A stretch of 64,000 nt of DNA from NCBI RefSeq assembly GCF_030272615.1, contig NC_081414.1, positions 304,746,164 to 304,810,163 of the forward strand, read 5' to 3'. Numbering within the stretch: position 1 is the stretch's first letter; each line of letters begins with the position of its first letter. Below, in pieces: positions 46,941-58,719 of this stretch. A model generated the notes under the pieces. That model was not told where the DNA came from. It did no database searches and worked only from the letters and a program-made list of their open reading frames with translations. Origin of the DNA: Cryptomeria japonica. Lineage: Eukaryota > Streptophyta > Pinopsida > Cupressales > Cupressaceae. Both the position numbers and the translations under genes were made by a program.

Positions 46941-48002
46941 TGTTGGTATTTTGGTATGGTTTTGTCATTGATGTCAACACCTATCAACACTTATCAACTC
47001 TGGCACCTTGGAGGATCAGCAATGTTCACCAGCAAGCAAGTGACTTATGCACAGTCACCGGTATCTAGTACACTGGTAGGATATAATGTTCACCGGCACT
47101 TGGAATGATAGGTAAAACACCTGGTTATGTCAAAGACATCGTTTGGACACTTTGTCTTGAAGATTCATTCATTGGCATATTCGTATTTGCATATTTGTTG
47201 TTACCAACAAATAGGTCCAAGTTATGCACCGACAGGCTTATCTATTCTAGATCAGCACCGCACGCTTTGGAGATGATTTTTTTGTTATTGTAAATGCATT
47301 AAGCCAACATGTTGAATCAGATATTGCATCGGCTATTGATTTACTTTTAATTGTTTTATTGTAATATCTTTTAGAGCCGACCTACTAAAATTGGTCTTAG
47401 GTTATGGTATATATGTAAGATCTTATTTGTAAGATCGATGTGTGATAAGGATAAGGATTTGTAAGAAGGTATATGCGAGAATAAGCAGAGCTATACACAC
47501 AAACATCATTTGAAGGTGAAGCAAGGTATTTGTAAAGACAATCAGAACTACACCGGTACTGAATCCAGCATATGAAGATGCTATTTTGAGCAGTACATTC
47601 TTATTGGATTTAACCATCCAATTGTAGTCAGTGTGACTCCTATTTGTGTTTGAGCAATGAGCTCTAGGCGCTTGGCCTTTATGCATGTGCAGACCCCATT
47701 TGTATACACATACTATCTGTAGTAGTATCATCTGATTGTGGGTAAGGTTTCCCATCGTGGTTTTTCTCCTTACAGGGTTTCCACATATAGATATTGGTGT
47801 TATGTGTTGTGGATGTTATTTTCTTTCTATTTCATGCATTAATCTTTACCGGTTCTGTAATTAACTGATAAACTGTCTACCAGCATAAAGTTATGTTTAC
47901 CGGTATTAAGCATTAAGGTTGGTTAAGTTATTTTTGGTTTGAATTTATTTGACAACTGATTCACCCCCCCCACCCCCACTCAATTGTCTCTGGGACCTAA
48001 CA
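46941..48002 (+). repeat. 3' LTR of the copia element
   Basis: 1062 bp, the same termini as the 5' LTR. The shorter length comes mostly from the C-box. Confidence 0.95.
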
Positions 48003-48007
48003 TTAGG
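48003..48007. repeat. Target-site duplication TTAGG (right)
   Basis: Partner of 41299-41303. Confidence 0.95.
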
Positions 48008-48331
48008 AGCATAAACATTGAAAAGGTGTCATGAGTAGTTGTTCGAATTGAACAAAACCACCAAATAATTTGGTGAAGAGGAAAGGATATCCCCCTTTAG
48101 TTTTCTAGGGTCCCATATAGTAACCACTCCCCTAGAAGCTCCATTAGCATCACTAATTAAGAAGGAAAACCCTAGCCATATGTTGTCAACAATAGTGGAA
48201 AAGGTTTCCATAGTCATCTTCACTTCCTGAATTAAAAGAATCTCGGTCTTCTTCTCATAAATATAGTCCCTCAGTGCAAATTGTTTCTGAGGGTTGTTCA
48301 ACCCCCTCATATTCCATGAGAGGAAATTCAT
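48003..48331 (-). pseudogene. LINE-B ORF2 start: APE-type endonuclease N-terminus
   Basis: Start at 48331 with Met-Asn-Phe-Leu-Ser-Trp-Asn-Met-Arg-Gly-Leu, the usual beginning of plant LINE ORF2 (catalytic Asn in Trp-Asn). Ile-Gln-Glu-Val (catalytic Glu) follows. The frame has one TGA, at a usual Trp position before Asn-Val-Tyr-Ala-Pro-Asn, and runs into the copia insertion. The reading continues at 41303. Confidence 0.85.
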
Positions 48332-49830
48332 TTCTTACTTTTGGATGGGACATCAAGGGTCCTCAGCCTCCCACTGGAAATTTCCCTTGCTACCTCTTTT
48401 TGCCTTGAAAGCCTTTGTGATGGGTGACCAATCTTATTCTCCACCCCCACATCAATCTTCTTAGCTCTGGTTTTCCTTTTTTGAGTTGTCCATTCTTCAT
48501 CATCTCCAGGCATTTGGTTACTCGTAGTAGAACTCGATGAGAAGGGAGGTTTTTTAGAATATGAGCTCTCATTATTCAATGAAGAGGGCTCAATATTTTT
48601 CACCACCAAATCACAATCAAGGACCTTAGAGGTTACTTCACTAGATTTTCCAACATTTAGGGTGGAGGCAATTTGTCCATCCTCCAAATGATTTTTAGGG
48701 GACTTGAGCTCCACAACCATAGGCGTAGCAGTCTTTGTGAGAGAAACAAAGTAATTTGAAGAGGGATTGGATTTATTAGGAGTTTCCATTAATTTCAAGA
48801 TTCCATCAATGAATGGGTAAATATGAGTCCCATCCTCCGAGACTTCCTCATCACTTTTATGTTTTTCTATTTGGGGGGAATAGCATATCCCCTTGAGTTT
48901 TAGTTGTTTCTTTGTTGGGGATCTACAATACAAGATAATATATCTTGGTTTGGAGCATTTTTGTCAATTAATAGTGGTATTTTCATGTACCAAAGCCTGG
49001 GTCCATTTTCTAGGTTTGATTGCAATGTTATAAAATTTAGTAAAGTTTTTTTTACAGCAACATTAACAGAAAACCGGGCATAAACTAACTTGGATTTTGC
49101 CTTTGTCGCATCATTTGTAGCCACACAATGCCCGAACCTACTTCCAATCCATCTAAAGAGTTTCTCATCCCAAAATTCTAATGGAAGTTCTAGCATCCCC
49201 ACCCACATGGGTGTTGTCTTATTTAAATCAGCCACATGGTCAAACCGTGGTTTCCATCTACATATGGACAAGTAATGCTTTCCATATGTCCATGAGCTAG
49301 AAAACACTGCTGAAAGGGCCTCCTCAGTAGTAAACTTGAACAAGAAGAGACCACCAAGCATGGTGCTAGAAGTAGCACTTCCCTTCAATTTCCACCTCAC
49401 CATAACCCCTCTTCTCATCGTATCAGTTGTTGGTCAAAATGAGAAATTTTTTCCCATAAGTGTATTGTTCATTGAGGAGACAATTTGGTCCACCATAGAG
49501 TCTAGGAGTTTAATTTTAGGACCTCCCTCATTTAGGAGGTACTCGAGAATAATATTATGGGCTAAATCCTCTTGATTCCCATTCACCAACACACCCTTCT
49601 AGTTATTGGGTTTTGGGATTTCTTTTTGGTGTGCATGTGCATCCTTGTCTACAATGTTGCAAACCCCATCATTACCAATATAGGAGGGCACCATAGTACC
49701 CTCGAGCTAAACACCTTGTGAAACCAAGGTAGGGACCTCAGCAGAAATGATAACAATGTCGGGGGGAGGGTCCACAGGTAGAGGGGTAGGGACCCCTCCA
49801 TTGTCAACCACCATGTGCAGGTCAAAATTT
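48328..49830 (-). pseudogene. LINE-B ORF1 (gag-like, DUF4283-type)
   Basis: The 49418-48900 stretch reads Val-Arg-Trp-Lys-Leu-Lys-Gly, Phe-Leu-Phe-Lys-Phe, and Pro-Met-Trp-Val-Gly-Met-Leu-Glu-Leu-Pro-Leu-Glu-Phe-Trp. These are the hallmarks of the DUF4283 region of plant LINE ORF1. A frameshift near 48.92 kb moves the frame to 48933-48328, a Ser/Lys-rich basic tail. Upstream (49830-49420) the frame has TAG and TGA stops. By family knowledge ORF1 binds element RNA. The stop codon overlaps the ORF2 start as ATGA. Confidence 0.75.
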
Positions 49831-50185
49831 TGAATTCTTTCGAGTGAGAAGTTATAGAGCTTATAGAATTGTTTGATTATTTTTCTCTTTTTGTTTTTTC
49901 TTTCAAAATATTTTATAAAATAAATGATATTTATTGAATAATTTATTTTACATTTGATTTGAATAAATTTATTATAAAATTATTAATAAGCATTTTTTTA
50001 TTTAATTTTTTATTTTTATGTCTTAGAAAATAAATAGAATTGATTTTCATTGATATTTTGAAGTTGATGTATCTTGTTTATGTGTTGGAGAAAATAGTCT
50101 TCATTATGACAAGTTCGGAAAATTGTTTGACTAGACATTCTTTGTTTATTAACATCTAATTTGTATACTTGCATGTTACTTTGTT
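49831..50185. other. AT-rich spacer between two LINEs
   Basis: Very AT-rich, no repeat or frame assigned. Confidence 0.5.
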
Positions 50186-50196
50186 TTTTGTTTTTT

Positions 50197-50272
50197 TTTG
50201 AAAAAAGGTGGCAGTGCCACTTAATATAATTCTTTGAAAAAAGCTAGCAGTGCCACTTAATATAATTCTTTA
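50197..50272 (-). repeat. Duplicated 36-bp motif at the LINE-C 3' end
   Basis: Two adjacent copies of a unit containing GCAGTGCCACTTAATATAATTC (plus-strand view; copies start near 50210 and 50248), next to the A-rich tail. Tail-proximal tandem repeats occur in several LINE families. Confidence 0.75.
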
Positions 50273-50664
50273 AGCTGATTCAAAGAGCTTCCAGAGAAAA
50301 GAACTAGAAAGAAAAACTCTGATCCTTGCTCGATATTACATAGAAAGTTTGTGAAACTTAAATCCCTAATATGCCACAAAATTACAATATATCTCGTATT
50401 GTCCAGAATACCAAATGCCGCAAATCATCTCCAAGTGTCGAATGCTTCTTGAAGTATGTTGACCAAGATGAAGTCCAAACCAAAACATCATGAAAGTTGT
50501 ACACATTTACATAGCAGTCCACAGTCTACCTCACTTCATAGATGCCCAAATCAACATTCATTCATATCATTCAGATACTGCACAACCACGGAACCCTGCA
50601 ATTATAATACCTCACATACCAACTTTTTATCATTATTAAAACATATGCATAACCATGTACAGTA

Positions 50665-51317
50665 TTATCCTACGCCCATGTCCTCCAAAATTATTTTTCT
50701 AAGGATTGGAAAAGAATCGAGATCATAATTCAGCCCCATCATATTAAGTTCTACCTTGGAACTTCCCATATTTGCCAAATGATCTGCCACCCAGTTTCCT
50801 TCTCTATACACATGTGAAATAGTAAAATTTACAAATATATCAATGAGTGCCCATGATTGTTCAAGAAAATATATTATCTGCAATTGTCAATATATCTCTT
50901 TATGCAAGCGTTGATAATAATAGTTGAGTCGCCTTCGATGTGAATATAAGAGATGTTCATTTTTTTAACTAGTATAATGCCTTCAAGCAAAGCATATGCC
51001 TCTGCGTAATTGTTAGTACCCGGTGGAATGGAAATAGATTTCAAAGCAAAAACACACCCTGTATGGTCCCTAATGCATACTACTACTCCTGCATCACCCA
51101 GGTTCCCTTTAGAGGAGCCATCAAAATTCAATTTAAAATGTGTTGAATTCGGAGGACACCATTTCACTTTATTTCTATCAATTTTAGTAATCCTCAATCT
51201 CGAAAAGCAAGGTGATACGGAAATAGAGATGCCCTTCCAGCAATTAATAACTTGATCATCCCAAGAAGTAAATTTCCTACTTGCATTGAACTGAATTGAA
51301 ACATGAACATTAACCAA
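50665..51317 (-). pseudogene. LINE-C RNase H domain
   Basis: Reads Phe-Lys-Leu-Asn-Phe-Asp-Gly-Ser-Ser-Lys-Gly-Asn (first Asp), Asn-Asn-Tyr-Ala-Glu-Ala-Tyr-Ala-Leu (Glu), His-Ile-Glu-Gly-Asp-Ser-Thr (third Asp), and after a stop near 50880 His-Val-Tyr-Arg-Glu-Gly-Asn-Trp-Val-Ala-Asp (last Asp). All four acidic residues are visible. Only the internal stop breaks the domain. Confidence 0.85.
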
Positions 51318-51482
51318 TTATGATACTGATTTTTCAATGTAATTGAAAACATCAAAAAGAGGAGATGTCTGTTTTCTAAAAATACGCTTATTTCTTTCCC
51401 ACCAGATTGACCATACCACTGTGGATGGGATCACTTTCCAAATGCATGCAAAATGAGAGTATGAGTATAAGACTGGCCAAGA

Positions 51483-51890
51483 CTAGAACAAATCCCATAC
51501 ATTATTTGGAAGAGGGATGCTAAAGGAAAGTTTAGCAAGCACAAACATCCAACAATTATGAGCAAAATCACATTTGAGGGGGAGATGATCTAACGTTTCA
51601 TTATGCTCACCACAAAGTACATAGGCAAATGGAGGTGCAATGTTCAATTTATCAAGTCTCTCACTGGTAAGTATTCTCTTGTGTAGAGCAAGCCAAGCAA
51701 ACATCCCTGCCTTGGGAAGAATATTGTTGTTCCAATAGAAGTTATAAGCTCTTTGTGAATAGGATTGAACTAACATCTGATAAATTGCCTTGTACCCTTT
51801 CTTGATAGAGTACTTTCCGTTCTTCGCAAGGCACCATATCAATTTGTCCGAACCATTAGAGATAAAAATGATGCGGTTCTTGAGAATCAA
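51483..51890 (-). pseudogene. LINE-C zf-RVT region
   Basis: Open 135-residue stretch: Trp-Asn-Asn-Asn-Ile-Leu-Pro-Lys-Ala-Gly-Met-Phe-Ala-Trp, Leu-His-Lys-Arg-Ile-Leu-Thr, Tyr-Val-Leu-Cys-Gly (paired position reads Ala-Tyr-Val-Leu-Cys), Asp-His-Leu-Pro-Leu-Lys-Cys. Typical of the family. Confidence 0.8.
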
Positions 51891-52033
51891 AGAAAAATTT
51901 ACCTTTTGAGTTGGGGAGATTGGGAGTGAAGCTAGATTCTTCCAAATGACACGATTTGAAGGCTTCTCAAGATCATATATGTAATCATAAAAGTAAGATC
52001 CCCATTGAGTAATAAATTTGGGGATTGCATTTA

Positions 52034-53690
52034 CTAGAGATTCCTCAAGATTAAGGGGGGGAGACCACTCCGTGAATCATGCCAGAAATTGACATATTTT
52101 CCATTATGTACTTGCCAAGATAAATATCTAGTAATCACATTCCTAGAAGCCATCATGAAGTTCCAAACTGCAAAGCTTGGTGGAGGATCAAGGATAGTAA
52201 AAATACATGATGGGGTAGGAGTATCTAAATACTTTGCTTGCATAATTTGACACCACAAAGCATGTGGTTTTACATAAATATTCCAAACCAACTTTCCCCC
52301 AAAGGTCTTGTTCCTTTTTGAAATATCATGTTGACCAACCGCGCCCGTAGATTTACTTGTAGTCATTTTGTTGAGAGATACAAGCGAGATCTTTTTATCT
52401 TCTGAAAGATTACCTTTCCAAATAAAATTCTGAATAATTTTCTCAATATGGGAAACAATAGATTTTGGGGCTTGAAGGACTGAAAATATTAGTTTGGGAT
52501 TGTAGCCAAAACAGTTTTGACAAGAAGGATTTTGCCTAACATAGATAACCATCTAACTTTCCACACATAAATTCTTCTTTTTAATCTATCAATCATGGAA
52601 TTCCAAAAAGAGGGTTTCCCTGCTCCCATAAAGAAAGGGATGCCCAAGTACGAAGATGGAAGAGAATCCACTAGAAATCCCAATGTCTAGATAATGTTGT
52701 TAGACACCTTTTCAGAAGTATTAAATATGAATAGTTTAGATTTCTGAGCACTGATTTTCTACCCAGATCCGGAAGTATATATGTCCAACATTTTCTTAAT
52801 ATGCCTTATTTCTTGAATGTTGGAACAACCAAATAGAAGTATATCATCTGCAAATAAAGTGTGGGTGATGGAAATTTAAGTATTCGGGATGCATATCCCC
52901 TTCCAAAGACCTAGAGTCAGTTGTTTATTGATCGATCTGCTAAAAGCTTCTACCATGATAATGAAGAGAAAAGGTGATAGTGGGTCACCTTGTCTAACTC
53001 CTTGAGTGGCCCGAAAAAAACTAGAAGGATTACCATTAATAATAACTGAGAAATGTGCACCAGAGAGACATTTTTTGATCCATTTGCACCACTTATCCAA
53101 AAAGCCAAACTTTTTAAGCACTCTCAAAAGAAAAGACCAACATACTCTATAATATGCTTTCAACATGTCTAATTTAGCTATGAAAGCAGGGGACTGTGAA
53201 GAGTTAATTGAGTGCAAAGCTTCATGGGCCACAAGCGCACCTTCCAATGTTTCCCTACCAGGAACAAAACCTCCTTGTTGAGGAGATATTACTTTAGGTA
53301 TCAAGGATTTTAACCAAAGATAAATAGCTTTTGTGAAGATCTTGTAAACTATATTATACGAGGAGATAGGTCTAAAGTCTGCAAAAGATTGAGGGTTGTT
53401 GGATTTGGGGATAAGAGCAATATGGGTTAAATTGAAGTTCTTGAGAATAAAATATTTTGTCTTGAATCCTCCAAAGCCATTAAAAGATCATAACTCAAAA
53501 CATCCCAACACTTTTGAAAGAATAGCATGGTGATACCATCAAGGTCTGAAGACTTGTCAGGAGCCATCGAAACTACCACCTCTTAAAGTTCAGCAAGAGA
53601 GAAAGGTTGCATCAGATAATCATTATCACGCTATGAAATCAGACAAGGGATGGAATCTAGCAATACCTCGTTCTCTTTTAGGCCTTATTT
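52034..53690 (-). pseudogene. LINE-C reverse transcriptase
   Basis: Blocks: Gln-Gln-Gly-Gly-Phe-Val-Pro-Gly-Arg (about 53280), Ala-Lys-Leu-Asp-Met-Leu-Lys-Ala-Tyr-Tyr-Arg-Val (first catalytic Asp), Gly-Val-Arg-Gln-Gly-Asp-Pro-Leu-Ser-Pro, an intact Phe-Ala-Asp-Asp box near 52838, Tyr-Leu-Gly-Ile-Pro-Phe, and Gly-Lys-Ile-Leu-Leu-Val-Lys. Catalytic residues are preserved, but the frame has stops and at least two frame changes. Truncation removes the endonuclease. Confidence 0.85.
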
Positions 53691-55094
53691 TTCTTGGTCA
53701 AAATTAAGTAATTTTTTAAAATAGTAATAACAATAATACATAAAATAAATTTTTTTAACTTTTTATAAATTAAAACAAGCAACATGGGAGAAAATAAGAG
53801 TATCGTTGAAGTCGGGGGAAGTCTCTTCTCCTATAATTATGACTTGTTGACAAGTCTATTTGGCTCAATAAACTGCACAAAAATTATTTAATGAAAGGAA
53901 AAATATGAGTCTTATGTAATAATAAGATACATATTGATTGTTTTGGTGAGAAAAATCTTTAAAAACTTAAATCATTAATCATTATATTAATTTGAAAGAG
54001 TGTAAAAGCAAAAAAAATAAACCTTAGTTGAGAGAAATCCCAAAATTTAGAAATTCGGGAAGAAGAAAAAGCTAACTTTCAAACCTAGAAGATTTTTTTA
54101 ATTAGTTTCTAATAGAATTATAGGAATCAATTTTTTTCCTATAATATTGTCACCTCGATTGTGAGATGAGTGTTTTGCACCAATTAAATGTAGATCATAA
54201 AATATTATAATCGATAAAAAGAGAAGTTGGGGCACTTCTATTTAGCTTATTAAAGCTTCAAAAGTCCTATGTTTCGATTCTTTATTAGTCTTGGATTGGT
54301 AAAAGGCTAATCTTAGCACTATTTAGAGATTATCTAATGGTCTTGTTGGGTCCCAAAATTGGTGCTTACAGTACTAAATGAATCAATCCACTTTAGGACC
54401 CCAAAAAATATAAACTCAAATGGAGATTTTTCAACTCATCAATAAAATGTGAGTGGTTTAAGGCCAATTGTTAAAAGTGGATATCATCTCCTTCACTTGG
54501 TGTTCAATAAAAGTGTTGTAATAGCATCCATTATATACTTTGGCCCCAAAGGTTTTCACTAAACAAAATACTATTATGCTACTCGTAGAACTTCTATTAA
54601 ACTAATAAAGATGTCATCACATAGATGCAAGATGTAGGTATACAAAATGCGCTTCTTAAATTTAAGATTCTTAAGGTTTTTAATAGGTACTTCCCTATTA
54701 CTAAATCATGTGGTGCATACCTAATAATCTATCCCTAAGTACTAGCGAAAGATGTTATTTAATTAAATGTATTATTGATCATAAACTTTTTGCATTGACG
54801 CGTTATTTATTGGGTTACAAAGACCTAGTTTATAAAGAAATAAAATATTGAATGATAATAAAATGAGAGTTATACATACACCAAAGATATGATATCGAGA
54901 AATCAAGAATACCTAATAATCCCTAGCCAAACTCTAGAAATATATACACAATAAAGAGGAGATAATTACAAAGATATAAATGACTTAAATGCTACAACAT
55001 TTATCAAATCTATATTACAATCATAGGAAAATATGGTAAGAGAAAACCTTATACTATAATATCTCCTACAATTCATCGTATGGAAGCTCCCTTG
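53691..55094. other. AT-rich spacer, nothing recognised
   Basis: About 1.4 kb between LINE-C and the solo LTR. No frame or motif assigned. Confidence 0.45.
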
Positions 55095-56404
55095 TGTTGG
55101 CAAAAAAAATGAGGGAAAACAGAGAGGGGGGGGTGAATCAGTTTTCACCGGATCCACAAACTTAACCACAAAAATAAATCTGATAAACTGCAACAATAAC
55201 AAAGATAAGCAAATTGATAGCACAACACACAACACCAAGATTTTGATGTGGAAAACCCGATTAAGAGAAAAACCACGGTGGGAACCTACCCACAATAATA
55301 TGATACTCTGTAGTAGTATGCATAAATATTACAAGGGGGAATGCACATGCATTCAGGCACACTGCCTAGATCTCACTGCTCAAAAGATAATGACCTAGAA
55401 GGCTACAACCCTCAGGGAAGTCTCACTGACTTACAACAAGATTCATAATACAATTCGGAAGGAATGAACTACAACAATAGCATCTACAAATGCCTGATGA
55501 CAGTTCCGGTTAAGCATAGTTGTCTACTCTACATCACACCAAGACTTTTCTCAATACCGAAAGATTAATCCTTGTTCGCCCATACATTACTCTCTAATAA
55601 TGCAGACACCGCCACTATATCTAAATTACATGACAATATCACCTATTTATACAATTCATCAACCTTGACAACAAGGCCGACTAAACCTTCAACTCATAAT
55701 TACAAAATTACATCACACGATACAAAGATCGACCACCAGACCAATATAATGATTTACATGATATAACATGAACCTGAATCAAATTCCCAAATGCTCATCA
55801 CCACCGATAATCATGCCAAGATCAACCGCAACACGCTACACCACCAGAAAAACTGCATAACATGAAGAACATCACTGGTTCAACAAAATCACCAAGAACT
55901 TGCATAACAATCAATGCGGATCATCAAAAGAAATAGGACACAATTAGGAAACATCAACAAGCTTGTTAGAATCATCAGTAATATTTGCACCAACACCACT
56001 TATCAAATCTTCATCGATCAACATCTAAAACTCAACAACAACTGTCACAAAGAAAAGATAACTTGCAGAGCACCAAATCACGAACCATCTGAAATGAAGA
56101 TACACAAGTTCATCCCAAACAATATCCTGAAATCTCAGCACAAGATCTGAACACACTGGAATATGTCAGAGGAAATATTGAACTCTACAAACCACTAATT
56201 AGAAAAACAAACTGCAAAACCAGATCATCTAATATAAACAATTAAGCTTCCCAAATCACCAACAACAGTACATAAGAATATAATGATACTAAATATACTC
56301 CATACACCAAACCATAACCCCAACAAACCAATCTGCGATCACTGAAGTAGGAATATGTTGACATCAGTAACAACAAAATATCCTAGCAATAGCAACGTCC
56401 AACA
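55095..56404 (-). mobile_element. Solo LTR, 1310 bp, copia-like, with CCTTG duplication
   Basis: On the minus strand it starts TGTTGGACGTTGC and has GTTACTGATGTCAACAT. It ends with GATTCACCCCCCCTCTCTG and a TTTTGCCAACA terminus, the layout of the copia LTR at 41304. Flanks 55090-55094 and 56405-56409 are both CCTTG. Nothing element-like lies on either side, so it is a solo LTR. The short (+) frames inside are chance openings. Confidence 0.9.
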
Positions 56405-58719
56405 CCTTGAAGATTGAAAAACTCCCCAAGAGGCATTTAGTTACAAATTTTGACCTCCTTGTGATTTACAAAATGTGTTGTTGTACATGCAATTGAACTT
56501 CTAGGATTTGAAAACCTAGACAATCCTTGGCACTTGTTGTCACATGGAAATGCAAAAATGGTTAGCCCTTTAGATAAAAAAGGAATTGGTAAAGTCTTTT
56601 GCTTGGTTGGCTAGTTGCTTGTGTGAATTTAACTAAGAATAGGAGGTCATTAAATATATAAAACAAGATAAGTAAAATATGATGATATCCATTAGATGGA
56701 TGATCTAAAATAGGCATGAATATCATCAACTCTAAAAGTCAACAACAACATTCATGGTGAACTAGATCTCTTGATAATCTACAATTAAAATTGCATCAAT
56801 ATCTACATCCTTGGGATGAAAAATGGTTTTCAACTGGTAAAACCCTCTTTAAGTAAAAGTAGGAGTCAAATCTAGTCATTAATGGTGTCTAAGAAGATAT
56901 AGCAAGTGACAAATATCATTACAAGGAAATGCAACAATCTAATGCTAGACTAGATGTGAGAAATTGACATGTGGGGTATAAGTCTAAAATTCCAATAAAA
57001 CTCCACAAAAAAAGGATAAAAGGGGATGTAAAAAATTCTGAAAGGATGTGAAGTGAAAGGTTTTATCATGAGATTGTAAGTACAAGAATAGGACATGGAG
57101 ATGAAAGTCTATAAGTCCATTGAAACTTTGTAAATGGATGACAATGACTTTTAATCAATGATGTAGGAAAATGTGTGGGGAATGGATTATAGAAGGTGAA
57201 GGGAAGACGTAATAATTCCATCAAAAATCATAAATGAGGGGTTGAAATGGATGTAGGAAAACATGCAAAATAACTGGAGGGAAGTGGAAGTAGAATTGGA
57301 GGAAGTTCAGAGGTTCACAAGCTTAATATAATTTTGTAAAAGGGGGAACTAGAAGGAATGTAAAAAATGGTAGATGTAAAGGTGAAGGGGTTTGAAGGTG
57401 AAAAGGAAATTCAAAATGTTCGATTGAAACCCTCAAGTATACAAAAGATCAAGTGGGAAATCAATAGAAATTGATTGAATGTTGCGATGCTAGGAGTTGA
57501 AAATGGATGATGGAAGATGTTTTCTAAAGATCTACAAGTCGACAAGGCATAAACAATGGAGGAAGCAAATATTATGAGAATCAAGAGCAAAGAATTACCA
57601 AATTTTGGGAGGGAGAAGGGCGTTGGGTCTCAAGTCAACAGATTGGATAGGTTCTAAGGAAATGCCAACTCCTATGCTCAAACCCTCCAATTGACCTGGC
57701 CAACTTATAGAGTGAACCTATCTGGTTACTAACTCTATCACTTTAGGCTCTTCAGGACCTAGGCGGGTATACCTACTCACTAGTTGTTCCTTCAACTAAT
57801 GCTTTTTATAGCAGATTTAGTGTCTTGATCTAACTTCCTACTATCTCAGAATGGCATAAGCTCCTAGGATGGAGATATATCAGATGAGTTTAAGATTGTT
57901 GTTGTAGGAGCTATTTTATCTTTGTGCTTGAAATATATATATATATATACACTATTGCTAATTTATTCTAGAATTCCTACTCAGCTACTTCTATTACTTT
58001 TAATGTGAAAGTATGAATTGATGAGTTGTATTTTATAGATGACCAGTGCCTTTCTTTGTTGTTTGGGCTACAAAGTCTTTATATCTCTTTAGGACTTATT
58101 GTGTAAACTTATGAGATAGTTTTTAAACCAACCCCCTCTCGATGAGTATGTCAGTTACTGTTTCTTATGAGCTCTACTTCAATGTCTATATTGTAAACCG
58201 CCTAAATTAATTTAACTCTAACCTTAAGAGACCATCCAAGGAAGAAATACAAGGAACAATTACAATTCGAAAGTAAATGTTTTTTATCGAAATCTACAAT
58301 ATGAAACACAAAATTTTACTGGAAGAACATAAATAACCTTATCTCCTTTAGATAATATCATAAGTAACTGCATGCAGAAAAATGCAGTAACCCACAACAC
58401 ATATGAAAAGGAAAAACAACTGATTATATTATATATATTCACCAAAATAGTACAGTGGTAAGCCTGAGGCTATAATCTACTTCTTTCTCTAATTCCTATC
58501 CATATTACAAAAGCTCCCTCCTTTATATGAGAGTATACATTAGCACCAAGCATCATGGCTTTTTAGCATATAACTATTAATTAGCACCCTTGTTAACAAA
58601 CTGGAATATAAACAAGTTCAACACTCCTATGTGCTTGATATACTTATCATCTTTATACATCACAATATCATTGTTTAATATCCTTATGTCATTTTCTATC
58701 TTTTAGGCTTTTCTTCTGT
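56405..58719. other. Spacer, nothing coding recognised
   Basis: 2.3 kb without an assignable frame. 56560-57600 is A/G-rich on the plus strand. A (TA)n microsatellite lies at about 57929-57950. Confidence 0.45.

Larger units (their letters stand above)
41304..48002 (+). mobile_element. Ty1/copia retrotransposon, complete and almost intact (SIRE/Maximus-like)
   Basis: A 6.7-kb element with two LTRs, an initiator-Met primer-binding site, a single gag-pol reading unit, a polypurine tract and perfect TTAGG duplications. Domain order gag, protease, integrase, RT, RNase H defines Ty1/copia. The spacing of RT motifs (Lys-Asn-Asn-Thr-Trp-Thr-Leu-Val-Pro-Arg-Pro) and the LTR-end C-box fit SIRE/Maximus-type elements, though I place it by eye only. 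It interrupts LINE-B. Its LTRs differ at roughly 25 sites in the first 400 bp, so it is not a recent insertion. Confidence 0.95.
48003..49830 (-). mobile_element. LINE-B, 5' piece (ORF1 and start of ORF2)
   Basis: Minus-strand LINE 5' region ending exactly at the copia junction. It contains ORF1 and the N-terminal endonuclease of ORF2. The upstream limit near 49.83 kb is where ORF1-like sequence fades into AT-rich DNA. No 5' UTR or target duplication was identified. Confidence 0.8.
50186..53690 (-). mobile_element. LINE-C, 5'-truncated, no ORF3
   Basis: The minus-strand LINE begins near 53690 in the region just before RT (Ser-Leu-Ala-Glu-Leu and Asp-Gly-Ile-Thr-Met-Leu-Phe-Phe-Gln-Lys). It contains RT, zf-RVT and RNase H and ends about 480 bp downstream of RNase H in an A-rich tail (near 50188). 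Unlike LINE-A and LINE-B it has no room for ORF3. Stops and frameshifts are scattered. Confidence 0.8.

Noticed and set aside
52876-53304. A host reverse transcriptase (for example telomerase)
   Set aside because: The motif order, the zf-RVT and RNase H domains downstream and the A-rich tail identify a LINE.
55572-56150. Two small (+) frames near the solo LTR
   Set aside because: Both lie inside the (-) solo LTR and have no motif.
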